Part shown: piece after piece, positions 1 through 11,547 of the stretch
Layout: each line of letters opens with the position of its first letter
Position numbering within the stretch: position 1 is the stretch's first letter
Source of the DNA: Marinobacter caseinilyticus
GTDB taxonomy: Bacteria; Pseudomonadota; Gammaproteobacteria; Pseudomonadales; Oleiphilaceae
DNA length: 64,000 nucleotides
Assembly: GCF_011074955.1 (NCBI RefSeq)
Contig: NZ_WUQJ01000012.1
Location: forward strand, 78,547-142,546
Direction of reading: 5' to 3'
The notes under the pieces: model-generated
The model's input: the letters and a program-made list of their open reading frames with translations, nothing else
Database searches by the model: none
Told to the model about the DNA's origin: nothing
Translations under genes and position numbers: made by a program

Positions 1-780
1 ATTGTGCATCCGGATGTCCGGCGCATGCTGCTGACCCAGAAAGCGGTTGCTGAAGGTGCACGCGCGTTGATTTATTACACCGCTCAGCAGGGCGACATTG
101 TGCACAAGGGTAAAACCGAAGACGTGCGCAAAGAAGCTGACGAGTTGATGGGCTTTTTAACGCCGATCGCGAAGGCATTCCTGACTGAAATCGGTTATGA
201 GGCGTCCAACCTCGGTATGCAGGTATTCGGCGGCCACGGTTTCATCTCCGAGTGGGGCATGGAGCAAGTGGTGCGGGATGCCCGCATCGGTATGATCTAC
301 GAAGGCACCACGGGTATCCAGGCATTGGATCTGTTGGGTCGTAAGGTTCTGATGACCCAGGGCGAGTCTCTGAAACGCTTCACCAAGCAGGTGCACGTGT
401 TCTGTAAGGACAATGCCGAAAACGAGCAAATGAAAGAGTTTATTGAACCGCTGCAGGCGATCAATAAAGAATGGGGCGAGCTGACCATGAAGTTGGGCAT
501 GAGCTCCATGAAGAATCGAGATGAAGTGGGTGCAGCATCCGTCGACTACCTGATGTACTCAGGTTACGCTGTGTTCGCATACCTGTGGGCCCGCATGGCG
601 CAGGTTGCGCTCAACAAAATGGCCGACGGTACTTCAGAAGAGGCGTTCTACAACGCCAAAGTGCAAACGGCGCGCTTCTACTTCAAGCGCATGCTGCCAC
701 GGGCACGTGGCCACGCCGAGATGATGGTGGCGGGCGCTGATTCGCTGATGGATCTGCCGGAAGACGCCTTCGCCTTCTGA
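1..780 (+). CDS. FadE-like acyl-CoA dehydrogenase, C-terminal part (5' end outside window)
   Basis: The reading frame is open from the first base, so this is the last 259 codons of a protein usually near 600 residues. It is the C-terminal part of the flavin domain plus the extra C-terminal domain of the large FadE-like acyl-CoA dehydrogenases, which introduce the 2,3 double bond of acyl-CoA in beta-oxidation. 'QVFGGHG' and 'IYEGTTGIQALDL' match the conserved FAD-binding and active-site regions; the Glu of 'YEGT' is in the catalytic-base position of the family. The next gene encodes a clear paralogue with the same blocks. A terminator follows, so the two are probably separate transcription units. 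The acyl chain-length preference cannot be read from the sequence. Confidence 0.9.
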   Translation: MVHPDVRRMLLTQKAVAEGARALIYYTAQQGDIVHKGKTEDVRKEADELMGFLTPIAKAFLTEIGYEASNLGMQVFGGHGFISEWGMEQVVRDARIGMIYEGTTGIQALDLLGRKVLMTQGESLKRFTKQVHVFCKDNAENEQMKEFIEPLQAINKEWGELTMKLGMSSMKNRDEVGAASVDYLMYSGYAVFAYLWARMAQVALNKMADGTSEEAFYNAKVQTARFYFKRMLPRARGHAEMMVAGADSLMDLPEDAFAF

Positions 781-812
781 GGAGGGCACCGGTGACGTTA
801 AGGTAGACAAGG

Positions 813-842
813 GCCCGCGCTCCGAAGGAGGCGGGCTTTTTT
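813..842 (+). terminator. Rho-independent terminator after first acyl-CoA dehydrogenase
   Basis: The stem GCCCGC/GCGGGC encloses a second stem CTCC/GGAG around a GAA loop, followed by a run of six T. It starts 33 bases after the stop codon. Confidence 0.85.
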
Positions 843-950
843 GTTGTGACCCGTGCTAAGCCCCCTGGTATTTAAGGTAGAATGGGGTACGCAAAAAATA
901 AATGCGATGGCAGTGCGACTGCTGTCTCGACCAACTCTGGAGAGTATTCA

Positions 951-2741
951 ATGGCTGATTATCAGGCGCCTTTGCGTGACATGCGTTTCGTGCTTAACGA
1001 GGTATTTGATGTCCCTTCGCTTTGGGCATCTTTACCCAAGCTGGCGGAGCACGTTGACCCCGAGACCGCTGATGCCATCCTTGAAGAGGCCGGAAAAATC
1101 ACGGGCGGTGTTTTGGCGCCGTTGAACCGGGAAGGGGATGAGCAGGGCAGCAAATGGCATGATGGCGAAGTCACCACGCCAGAAGGCTTCCGGGAAGCTT
1201 ACCAGACCATCGTCGAGGGTGGTTGGAACGGCCTTGGCGGTAACCCCGAGTTCGGCGGCATGGGCATGCCCAAGACTCTGGTCGCACAATTTGAGGAAAT
1301 GCTCCAGGCGTCCAATATGGCCTTTGGCCTTGCGCCCATGCTGACGGCCGGTGCCTGTCTGGCGCTGGACGCCCATGGCAGTGAAGAATTGAAAGCGCAG
1401 TACCTGCCCAATATGTATTCGGGTGTGTGGTCGGGAGCCATGGATCTGACCGAGCCTCATGCAGGTACGGATCTGGGCATTATCAGAACAAAAGCGGAGC
1501 CCAATGACGACGGTTCCTACAATGTGACTGGCACCAAGATTTTTATTACTTGGGGTGAGCACGACATGGCTGAGAACATCATTCACCTGGTGCTGGCCAA
1601 GTTGCCAGATGCGCCGAAAGGCCCCAAGGGCATATCACTGTTCCTGGTGCCAAAGTTTCTGATCAATGAAGATGGGACACTCAGTGACCGCAACTCCCTC
1701 AGTTGTGGTTCGGTTGAAAAGAAAATGGGCATAAAGGCATCCGCAACCTGCGTGATGAACTTTGACAGCGCCAGGGGCTGGCTTGTTGGTGAGCCCAACA
1801 AGGGTCTGGCCGCCATGTTCACCATGATGAACTATGAGCGGCTGGGTGTGGGTATTCAAGGTATTGGTGCGGCCGAAGCATCCCTCCAGAATGCCCGAGA
1901 ATACGCGCTGGATCGTATCCAGGGCCGTGCGCCAACTGGCGCGCAGCAGCAGGACAAGGCCGCCGACCCGCTCATAGTCCACCCGGACGTACGCCGGATG
2001 CTGCTGACGATGAAAGGTTATGTCGAGGGGGGGCGTGCCTTCTCAACGTATGTGGCGCAATGGCTGGATGTTGCCAAGTACGCCGAGGACGATGCCCGCC
2101 GAGAGCATGCGGAGGGGATGGTCGCCTTGCTGACACCGGTTGCGAAGGCATTTTTGACCGATCGCGGGCTGGATGCGTGCATCATCGGGCAGCAGGTGTT
2201 TGGCGGCCATGGCTATGTTCGGGAGTGGGGCCAGGAGCAACTGGTCCGGGATGCCCGCATCACCCAGATATACGAGGGTACCAACGGTATCCAGGCGTTG
2301 GATCTGATGGGCCGTAAGGTCGTCGGAAGCCAGGGTAAGCTGTATGAGCTGTTTGCCCAGGACGTTGTGGCGTTTATCGAGGAAAACAGCACTGACCCAG
2401 TACTCAGGCCCTATCTCGAAGCGCTGGCGGCGTCGCTGGAGCGGTTGTCGGACGTTACGGAACATGTACTGGAACAGGCCCAGGTCACTCCCAATGCCGT
2501 TGGTGCCGCCTCGGTGGATTACCTCGACATGTTCGGTCTGACGGCGTTGGCCTACATGTGGGCCAAGATGGCGAAGGCCGCAGCTCCGAAAGCGGAAGGT
2601 GATACCTCCGGCTTCTACAGTGGCAAACTGAAATCGGCGCGCTTTTATTTTGACCGCCTGTTACCTAAAACTGTCGCGCTGGCAGAGGGTATTCGCAGTG
2701 GCAGTGATTCGATGATGGCGCTGTCGGCCAACGAGTTCTGA
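951..2741 (+). CDS. FadE-like acyl-CoA dehydrogenase (second paralogue)
   Basis: A 596-residue acyl-CoA dehydrogenase of the large type, with N-terminal, middle, C-terminal helical and extra C-terminal domains. It catalyses the first oxidation step of fatty acyl-CoA degradation with FAD. Seen: 'DLTEPHAGTDLG' in the middle domain, 'FVTWG'-like 'FITWGEHD', 'MNYERLGVGIQG', 'QQVFGGHGYVREWGQ' and 'IYEGTNGIQALDLMGRK' with the catalytic Glu. I chose ATG 951, preceded by a TCTGGAGAG ribosome site; the open frame runs 23 codons further upstream to 882 but those residues resemble no family N-terminus. It lies in tandem with a paralogue and has its own terminator. Substrate chain length is unknown. Confidence 0.93.
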   Translation: MADYQAPLRDMRFVLNEVFDVPSLWASLPKLAEHVDPETADAILEEAGKITGGVLAPLNREGDEQGSKWHDGEVTTPEGFREAYQTIVEGGWNGLGGNPEFGGMGMPKTLVAQFEEMLQASNMAFGLAPMLTAGACLALDAHGSEELKAQYLPNMYSGVWSGAMDLTEPHAGTDLGIIRTKAEPNDDGSYNVTGTKIFITWGEHDMAENIIHLVLAKLPDAPKGPKGISLFLVPKFLINEDGTLSDRNSLSCGSVEKKMGIKASATCVMNFDSARGWLVGEPNKGLAAMFTMMNYERLGVGIQGIGAAEASLQNAREYALDRIQGRAPTGAQQQDKAADPLIVHPDVRRMLLTMKGYVEGGRAFSTYVAQWLDVAKYAEDDARREHAEGMVALLTPVAKAFLTDRGLDACIIGQQVFGGHGYVREWGQEQLVRDARITQIYEGTNGIQALDLMGRKVVGSQGKLYELFAQDVVAFIEENSTDPVLRPYLEALAASLERLSDVTEHVLEQAQVTPNAVGAASVDYLDMFGLTALAYMWAKMAKAAAPKAEGDTSGFYSGKLKSARFYFDRLLPKTVALAEGIRSGSDSMMALSANEF

Positions 2742-3047
2742 ATCCGACAGAGGCATAACTGCCAGCCAACAAAAAAAGCCGGAGAACCTTGGTTCCCGGC
2801 TTTTTTATTGGCTCATCGCGACGGGCGTGAAAGCGCAGGCCAAGCATGCTGTCACCGAAGACGATTGCTTGCATGTAGCCGACGATTCAGCTTTTGGAGC
2901 AGGCCCCCGGTCTGCCAGAGCAACCCTCAGTCTGAATCAGAAGCGCCGGCACACAACCTTCGACCACAGAAGTTGGCGTTCCCGCTGGACGTACCGGTGG
3001 TTTCAGGTAAAGCGCATAAACGTTTTTTTAGCTGTGGTCCAGGGCGA
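2742..3047. other. Gene-free stretch between acyl-CoA dehydrogenase and endonuclease genes
   Basis: Apart from the terminator at its left end I see no gene, repeat or RNA signature here. The overlapping open frames on the plus strand run into the antisense of the endonuclease gene and look like no protein family. Confidence 0.5.
2771..2806 (+). terminator. Rho-independent terminator after second acyl-CoA dehydrogenase
   Basis: A GCCGG/CCGGC stem with a further inner AACC/GGTT pairing is flanked by A7 on the left and T6 on the right. It could therefore work in both directions. Confidence 0.85.
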
Positions 3048-3677
3048 TCAGAGTGTCGCCATCCTGGAAGGTTCCAGAATGAACGGATTCTCATTGCCCT
3101 GAATGTCAACGATCCGCTGATGTCGCACCCGTTCCTGATCATCGGGAGGGTCCTGCTCATTCCATTGGCGGAATGTGGAGCTGACGCCAAGCCATGGCAG
3201 CTGGTAGGCGTTGACCATGTAGCCGATGATCCTCGCAACGTCGCCCTTAATATTGTCCGGCGGCTCGATAAACTGTGTGCTTTCCCGAATACCGCATTCA
3301 TTGGCGGTGACGCTGGGGTCAAGAGCGGAATATTTTGCGTTTCTTCGTCGCATTTCTATTCGGCTCTGAACCGGCACAATATTGTGCAGATCACGCGCAA
3401 TACGTCGATAAGTCTTGTTGCTTTCGCATTGACTGGATGTACCACACTGCAAGGCATTGCGAACATGAATCAACGGATAGACATAACCATCGGTCAACAG
3501 GAAGCCCTTCGATGTAAAAGGCGTGTTGCAGAAAAAGGATGAACCGCCCTCGGCATAGAGTTGGTTCCAAAAACGGTCCCTGACGTTGGCTTCGGCATCG
3601 CTGAACGGGTTTTGGCCGAGACTCAGGCTTGGCAACAGAGATAGGGCCATTAACAGGCACTGCAAGGTCTTGTTCAT
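3048..3677 (-). CDS. endA: Endonuclease I (EndA/Vvn-like) secreted nuclease
   Basis: A 209-residue secreted or periplasmic DNA/RNA endonuclease of the endonuclease I family. A signal peptide is visible (MNKTLQ, a leucine-rich core, then a likely cut before QNPFSD). The catalytic neighbourhood 'DLHNIVP' is followed by the family's conserved Arg-rich stretch, 'GDVARIIGYM' and 'QWNEQDPPDDQE', ending with 'DIQGNENPFI'. I chose ATG 3677 because it begins right at the signal peptide; the open frame has a TTG further upstream at 3719 that would add 14 unlikely residues. The ribosome site is weak. No partner genes are adjacent. In relatives such enzymes degrade extracellular or incoming DNA; that role is inferred. 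Confidence 0.85.
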   Translation of the reverse strand: MNKTLQCLLMALSLLPSLSLGQNPFSDAEANVRDRFWNQLYAEGGSSFFCNTPFTSKGFLLTDGYVYPLIHVRNALQCGTSSQCESNKTYRRIARDLHNIVPVQSRIEMRRRNAKYSALDPSVTANECGIRESTQFIEPPDNIKGDVARIIGYMVNAYQLPWLGVSSTFRQWNEQDPPDDQERVRHQRIVDIQGNENPFILEPSRMATL

Positions 3678-3815
3678 AAGCAAGTTATAACCAGTGTTGT
3701 ACTGACCTGCTATGACCAATCAGGTTATGCATCCGTTGCCGCAGGTAATGTCCTGATGTGACAAATGTTAGCGAGTGCCTATAAAACTATGAAACAGTGT
3801 TCAAGCCTTTAGTAT

Positions 3816-3850
3816 GGCACAGGGAGCCAGCATTATCGGGCTCCCGTGCC
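3816..3850. terminator. Hairpin downstream of small coiled-coil gene (possible terminator)
   Basis: The inverted repeat GGCAC-A-GGGAGCC / GGCTCCCGTGCC has one bulged base and a loop of about 10. There is no good T run on either side, so termination is uncertain. Confidence 0.4.
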
Positions 3851-3886
3851 TGATATTTGTAATAGAGTGTTATCCACCAACGACGG

Positions 3887-4150
3887 TTATTTCAGCCGCT
3901 TTTTCAGCCGTTCATAGCTTTGTTTCAGTTCATCGCCAATTTCCCGGGCATTGGCACGTGCCTCCTGGGACGACTCTTCAGCGTCGTGGACGATGTCATC
4001 AAGCTTTTGTCGAAACCGCTCCCAGTGAACTTCCAGGTCATCCCATTCATCCTTGACGTCTTCCTTTGCCAGGTGCAGTTGGACACGGATTTCGTCGCGG
4101 TACTGCCGAATGGCCTCGGACAGTTTCTGCAGTTCGTCTTTCAGGGTCAT
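3887..4150 (-). CDS. Small charged coiled-coil protein of unknown function
   Basis: An 87-residue, highly charged, helix-forming protein with heptad-like spacing, beginning MTLKDELQKLSEAI and ending in a Lys/Arg-rich tail. It has no signal peptide or membrane segment, so it is probably cytoplasmic. I chose ATG 4150 because an AAGGAGG site lies 8 bases upstream; an in-frame GTG at 4159 would overlap the ribosome site. It resembles small stress-type coiled-coil proteins in composition only. I do not recognise a family and assign no function. Confidence 0.75.
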   Translation of the reverse strand: MTLKDELQKLSEAIRQYRDEIRVQLHLAKEDVKDEWDDLEVHWERFRQKLDDIVHDAEESSQEARANAREIGDELKQSYERLKKRLK

Positions 4151-4282
4151 ATCGAACACCTCCTTTTGTCAGATGTCAGCGAGCGCTGCACAGTGCAGTT
4201 CAGTGCTACCCACTGTCAAACAATGCGACTGGAGGAGGAAATCTGTCAAGCACTCATGGCAGGAGGACGAGGCTTGTGAAGG

Positions 4283-5281
4283 TCAGGCCAGGGCGGTTGC
4301 CAGAATTCTCAGGTGGTACCAGGGAGATTGATCACTGAAGCCCTTGGCGGCCCGGTCTATGTCGCTGCACAGGACAATGGCATTGCTGAGCTGCGTGGCC
4401 GTCAGGCGCCGAGCAGCGCGCTCGAGGGCCTTCATTCGCTGAGGTTGGCGAATGCCGCGGGTTTTGAGGAAGTTGCCTGGAGCTTCCCGCTTGGCCATCG
4501 CCTGCTGCATTTCGATCACCAGGTTTAGATCCCGGCTCAGAACTGCGAGCAGGCCCAGTGGGTTGTCGCCTTCCTGCTGCAACGCGCCAATGATTTTTTG
4601 GGCGTTGGCGGTACGGCCAACCAGCAGATCAGTGACCAGTTCGAACAGATTGAAACGGGCGCTGTTCTGAACCACCTGTTCAACGATGTCTTCGTCAATG
4701 GTTTTGCTTTTGCTGAACAGTGCGAGACGGTCCATTTCCTGACTGGCGGCCAGCAAGTTGCCTTCCAGTCGAAAGGCCAGCATGTCCAGGGCGCCGCGGG
4801 TGAGCGTGAGGCCCTTGCTTTGGGCCCGTTGCTGGAGCCAGCCGGGAAATTTATCAGGATCAATGGGCCAGACAGTCACATGTACGCCGACGTTCTGTAG
4901 GGATTTATACCATTTGCGGCGCAATTCCGCCGGGTCCAGTTTGGCGCTGATCAGGATAATGACAATATCGTCTGGTGGCGCAGTCAGTACTTGTTCGACG
5001 ACGTTACGACCATCACCTAATTTGCCGGTCGGCAGGTGAATTTCAATACGCCGCTTTTCAGCAAACAGTGACAGCGCACTGAACTCTTCTCCGACAACAT
5101 TCCAATCAAGTTGGCGGTCAGCATGAAAGATGACTCGGTCCTGATAGCCGGCATCCCGGGCGACGTTGCGAATCTGGTCGCAGGCTTCCTGCACTAGCAG
5201 GGGTTCATCACCGGACACCAGGTAGATTGGCGCCAGACGTTTGCTCAGTAATTGCGGGAGCTGGGCCGGCGTTGTTTTCAT
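4283..5281 (-). CDS. holA: DNA polymerase III delta subunit (clamp loader)
   Basis: A 332-residue delta subunit of the replicative clamp-loader, which opens the beta sliding clamp. The N-terminus 'PQLLSKRLAPIYLVSGDEPLLVQEACD' region is cut here to its core 'YLVSGDEPLLVQEA', typical of HolA, and the C-terminal collar domain is present, including 'LARF'-like 'SARFNLFELVTDLL'. Length is close to the E. coli protein (343). Its ATG overlaps the lptE stop by four bases, so the two are translationally coupled in a leuS-lptE-holA operon, a common gammaproteobacterial arrangement. Confidence 0.95.
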   Translation of the reverse strand: MKTTPAQLPQLLSKRLAPIYLVSGDEPLLVQEACDQIRNVARDAGYQDRVIFHADRQLDWNVVGEEFSALSLFAEKRRIEIHLPTGKLGDGRNVVEQVLTAPPDDIVIILISAKLDPAELRRKWYKSLQNVGVHVTVWPIDPDKFPGWLQQRAQSKGLTLTRGALDMLAFRLEGNLLAASQEMDRLALFSKSKTIDEDIVEQVVQNSARFNLFELVTDLLVGRTANAQKIIGALQQEGDNPLGLLAVLSRDLNLVIEMQQAMAKREAPGNFLKTRGIRQPQRMKALERAARRLTATQLSNAIVLCSDIDRAAKGFSDQSPWYHLRILATALA

Positions 5282-5859
5282 TGTGCCCCGCTGTCGGTTT
5301 TTTCCGCTGGGTGTGAAGCTTGATCACGCAGGACCTGAATACGCTCGGCCGTCAAGGGTACCAGGCGAAAGATAATCTGTTGGGCCAGGCGCTGGGTCAG
5401 ATTTTGGATGATTTCCTGTTCTTCACGCTGTTTGGCAAGCACGTTGGTTTCATCGTAGCGATAGGTTTCGCTGCTGTGAATTTCCGCCTCTGCGATCAAT
5501 GGCACCTGGTCCGCTGTGATCACGTCCATTCTGACTGAATGGCGCAAATCGTATTCCGCCGCTGCCGCCTCCACTGTGATGGCGCTGGCGCGCCGCTTCT
5601 GGCTGAAGCTATTCAGTCGCAGCAGATAGTCGGCGTTAGGGGCCTCCACCAGCCGCACTTCGCCAAGTGTCAGTTGGTCGGTGACCGCCTCGCACAGTTC
5701 CAGCGGCACTTGATCGGCACATTGCACCGCCAATGGCTGCAACGCGCTGGAGACCGGCGCCGCGCCGCGAAGCTGGAAGCCACAGCCGGCTATCGTTAAC
5801 GTGATCAACGCCAGGCCTGGAAGCGAGAGCTGGGCGTGGGTAAACCGGGTACCGGTCAT
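5278..5859 (-). CDS. lptE: LPS-assembly outer-membrane lipoprotein LptE
   Basis: A 193-residue lipoprotein that plugs the LptD barrel and delivers lipopolysaccharide to the cell surface. The signal peptide ends in the lipobox 'TIAGC', making Cys26 the lipidated residue. The following 'GFQLRGA' is the conserved start of mature LptE. Its start lies one base after the leuS stop, and its stop overlaps holA, so it belongs to the leuS-lptE-holA operon. Confidence 0.93.
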   Translation of the reverse strand: MTGTRFTHAQLSLPGLALITLTIAGCGFQLRGAAPVSSALQPLAVQCADQVPLELCEAVTDQLTLGEVRLVEAPNADYLLRLNSFSQKRRASAITVEAAAAEYDLRHSVRMDVITADQVPLIAEAEIHSSETYRYDETNVLAKQREEQEIIQNLTQRLAQQIIFRLVPLTAERIQVLRDQASHPAEKTDSGAQ

Positions 5860-5860
5860 A

Positions 5861-8545
<2,685 letters not shown>

Positions 8546-8615
8546 TTACAGGTAGCCTGGAAAGGTAGGCGAGTTGTGCCAGACTGAAGGAAGGACAACC
8601 AGACGAGGTGAGGTC

Positions 8616-9167
8616 ATGGCGAATCACGAGCGGAATGCATTTTCAGGCCAGGCGCTAAAGGTCTATAACCGGATGATGGAGCGAGTGGAAGCCCGGCTGG
8701 GGGAACTGGAAAATCGGACGCGGGAAAGCCTCAGGGAGGAAATCGAGAACGCCGTTGAGTTTGAGAATGAACTCGAGGAAATGACCCGCGACGAAATCAA
8801 CCTGCTGGCGGCCTATTTGCGTCGTGACCTTGAACATTTACTGCACTTTGTTGACGAAACCGGCGAAGGGGTCGGGGAGTGGTTGCGGCTGGACTTGTCG
8901 CTGGTTGAGCGTCAGCTGTCGGATATGCTGTTCTCCATAGCGGATAAAAGCCAATTGGATACGCTGGAGCTCGACCAGAAAATTCACAACAAAGACGTCA
9001 GCCACTACATCAGCGGTGAGGTGGCCACCGCTGGGGTGTTGCGCTGTTTGTCCTGTGGCCATATGCGTTGCCTGACCAAAACCAGCCATATCGAACCGTG
9101 TGAGGCGTGTAATTCTCATTATTTTGAACGAATTACCAGTCGATGGCCCCACGATGAAAATGAGTAA
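8616..9167 (+). CDS. ybeL: Zinc-ribbon protein, YbeL/DUF1451 family
   Basis: A 183-residue cytoplasmic protein with a long charged helical N-terminal region and a C-terminal zinc ribbon made by 'CLSC' and 'CEAC'. The function of the family is not established. ATG 8616 is preceded by GAGGTGAGG; the frame continues 14 codons upstream without family features. As in E. coli, it sits next to leuS, here divergent from it, and it converges on lnt with 18 bases between the stops. Confidence 0.85.
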   Translation: MANHERNAFSGQALKVYNRMMERVEARLGELENRTRESLREEIENAVEFENELEEMTRDEINLLAAYLRRDLEHLLHFVDETGEGVGEWLRLDLSLVERQLSDMLFSIADKSQLDTLELDQKIHNKDVSHYISGEVATAGVLRCLSCGHMRCLTKTSHIEPCEACNSHYFERITSRWPHDENE

Positions 9168-9185
9168 CGCGTTGTCCTGAGCCGC

Positions 9186-10712
9186 TCACGCAATGGGGGG
9201 TATTGTCCGTTTACGAACGAAGACGATCAGTATCGCCGCCAGTGTCAGGGCCGGCCAGGAACCGGATTCCATAAACGGCGTATTACCGCTGACGGGGTAA
9301 ACTTCGCCCCGCAAGGTGTCACGGGTAAACTGCGGAATGGTCTCGGTGATCTGCCCCTTGTGGTCAATAATCGCTGTGATGCCATTGTTGGTGCCCCGGA
9401 GCATGAAACGCCCGGTTTCCAGTGCCCTCATGCGCGCAATTTGCAGGTGCTGCAATGGTCCAAGCGAGTGTCCGAACCAGCCGTCATTACTGATGGTAAT
9501 GAGCAGGTTGGTGTTGCGCGCGCTGAACGCAACAAAGTCCGGGTAGGCAACTTCGTAGCATATGAATGGCATCACACGGTGATCGCCAACACTCAGCGGA
9601 GGCTGATTGCCTGGTCCCCGGGAGAAGCTCGACATCGGCAGATTGAAAAAGCCGATCAGGCCCCGCAGCCACTGCTCCAGAGGGACGTACTCGCCAAAGG
9701 GAACCAGCTTTTGTTTCTGGTACAAACCAGACCCGTTGCCGATCGCCATAATGCTGTTGCGGTAGGTAAAGTCTTCCAGTTCATCACTAAAACCGTACCA
9801 GGGGATGCCAGTGATCAGGGTGCTGCCTGAACCCAATTCGGTCCTGATGTAATCAATGACCTTGCCGGCCTGGTCTTGCGGAATCGGGATAGCGGTCTCT
9901 GGCCACAGAATCAAGTCCCGGTTCCAGTCGTCCTCTGTCAGGCCGAGATACGTCACGATCTGGTCTTTCAGAAAATCGGGGTCCCACTTGATTTGCTGCG
10001 GCACATTGCCTTGCATGGCGGAGATGGTGAGCGGTGTTTCCCCCAGTGTGGTCCACTGCGTATTATTCAGCGAGGGCCCGGTTATCCAGGGTATGAGACC
10101 TGCCAGCAGCAAGGCCGCGACCGGCTTATAGCGTTTAGATTGCAGCAGGGGATAGCAGGCCGCAATGACTGCACCACTGATGACAATCCAAAAGGTCAGC
10201 CCTTGCACACCAACCACCGGCGCGTAGCCGGCCAGCGGTCCGTCCACCTGACCGGTGCCCAGATACAGCCAGGGGAAGCCGGTTAACAGCCAGCTGCGAA
10301 CCCAGTCACCCAGCACCCAGATAGCTGGCAGTAACAGGAGCCGGCGCGCTTTGCTGTCGCTGGCCAGTTTGCCCCAGGCCCAGAAAGCCAGGCCATGGAA
10401 CAGTGCCAGCCCGGTGACAAAAATCGTGGTGAGTATGATCGAGACGGGGATGGAGGTGTTGCCATACTCGCTGATACTGACGTAGACCCAGGACACCCCA
10501 GACCCAAACAGCCCCACCCCGACCAGCCAGCCGGCCCGGAACAGCAGGCGAGGGGCCAGTGGCAGGCAGATCAAGGCTATGACGGCAATGGAAACCGGAC
10601 CCAGCCACCACCAGTTGAAGGGTGAAAAGGTCAGGGTTTGTAGGCCCCCGGCGAGCACCAGGGCCGTAATGTGCAACCAGGATAGTCCCGGGGGTTGAGG
10701 ACTATCCGTCAC
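9186..10712 (-). CDS. lnt: Apolipoprotein N-acyltransferase
   Basis: A 508-residue inner-membrane enzyme that adds the third acyl chain to lipoproteins. Six or more hydrophobic segments precede a periplasmic nitrilase-like domain whose catalytic triad is visible: Glu in 'LILWPETAIP', Lys in 'KQKLVPFGEYVP' and Cys in 'PFICYEVAYPD'. It starts at GTG 10712, overlapping the end of corC by 11 bases; no ATG is available near the family N-terminus. It is the last gene of a miaB-ybeZ-ybeY-corC-lnt set, a frequent order in gammaproteobacteria. Confidence 0.95.
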   Translation of the reverse strand: MTDSPQPPGLSWLHITALVLAGGLQTLTFSPFNWWWLGPVSIAVIALICLPLAPRLLFRAGWLVGVGLFGSGVSWVYVSISEYGNTSIPVSIILTTIFVTGLALFHGLAFWAWGKLASDSKARRLLLLPAIWVLGDWVRSWLLTGFPWLYLGTGQVDGPLAGYAPVVGVQGLTFWIVISGAVIAACYPLLQSKRYKPVAALLLAGLIPWITGPSLNNTQWTTLGETPLTISAMQGNVPQQIKWDPDFLKDQIVTYLGLTEDDWNRDLILWPETAIPIPQDQAGKVIDYIRTELGSGSTLITGIPWYGFSDELEDFTYRNSIMAIGNGSGLYQKQKLVPFGEYVPLEQWLRGLIGFFNLPMSSFSRGPGNQPPLSVGDHRVMPFICYEVAYPDFVAFSARNTNLLITISNDGWFGHSLGPLQHLQIARMRALETGRFMLRGTNNGITAIIDHKGQITETIPQFTRDTLRGEVYPVSGNTPFMESGSWPALTLAAILIVFVRKRTIPPIA

Positions 10713-11547
10713 TACGCGTCACTTGTAACAAGCGAATGACGCGGTTGTCAGCATTGGCAATGGTAAAGGCGAGACCGCCGAACTCCACGGATTCTCCGCG
10801 CCGGGGCAGGTGACCAAATTCCTTCAGCACGATACCGCCAATGGTATCGAACTCTTCTTCATCCAGTTCGGTGCGGAAAAACGTATTGAAATCGTCAATA
10901 GGCGTGATGGCCTTGACCGCAAAACTGCCATCGCCGCGCGCTTTGATGTGGGTTTCCTCATCGAAATCATGTTCATCTTCGATTTCGCCCACGATTTGCT
11001 CCAGCACATCCTCGATCGTAATCAGCCCAGCGGTGCCACCGTACTCGTCCACGACGATGGCCATGTGGTTACGAGTTTCCTTAAATTCTTTCAGGAGCTG
11101 GTTCAGGCGTTTGCTTTCGGGGACAAAGGAGGGCGGGCGCAGAATCTCCCGGATTTTAGTCCAGTTGAGATCGTTGTTGAGTGCCAGTGGCAGCAGGTCT
11201 TTGGCCAGCAGCACGCCAATTACGTCGTCCGGACTGTCCCCGATGACCGGGAACCGGCTGTGGGCGGACTCCATGATGTCTGACAAAAACGCTTTGGGTT
11301 CCTGCGACGCTTTCACAGTCACCATCTGGGAGCGAGGAATCATGATTTCCTCCACCCGCATGTCGATGACCTGCATCGCACCTTCGATGATGCTCATGGC
11401 ATCGACATCGATAATGTTTTGGGTTTCTGCGTCGCGGAGTATTTCCAGCACATCTTCGACGGTTTCTGGCTCGTTGGAAAAAGCCTGTGAAATGCGTTCC
11501 AGCCAGGACTTGCCGCCCTGACTGCGACTCGACTGATCGTCGCTCAT
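10702..11547 (-). CDS. corC: CorC/YbeX CBS-domain protein
   Basis: A 281-residue soluble protein with two CBS domains (from 'VEEIMIPRSQMV' to 'TIEDVLEQIVGEIEDE') and a CorC/HlyC C-terminal domain ('GDGSFAVKAITPIDDFN'). The family has been linked to magnesium and cobalt efflux and, more recently, to ribosome and rRNA metabolism; which applies here is not decided by sequence. It lacks the membrane DUF21 domain of longer relatives, as in E. coli. Its ATG overlaps the ybeY stop by four bases, indicating coupled translation. Confidence 0.92.
   Translation of the reverse strand: MSDDQSSRSQGGKSWLERISQAFSNEPETVEDVLEILRDAETQNIIDVDAMSIIEGAMQVIDMRVEEIMIPRSQMVTVKASQEPKAFLSDIMESAHSRFPVIGDSPDDVIGVLLAKDLLPLALNNDLNWTKIREILRPPSFVPESKRLNQLLKEFKETRNHMAIVVDEYGGTAGLITIEDVLEQIVGEIEDEHDFDEETHIKARGDGSFAVKAITPIDDFNTFFRTELDEEEFDTIGGIVLKEFGHLPRRGESVEFGGLAFTIANADNRVIRLLQVTRSDG

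Noticed and set aside
2808..3542. 244-codon open frame on the plus strand
   Set aside because: Its second half is the antisense of the endonuclease I gene and the translation is compositionally odd.
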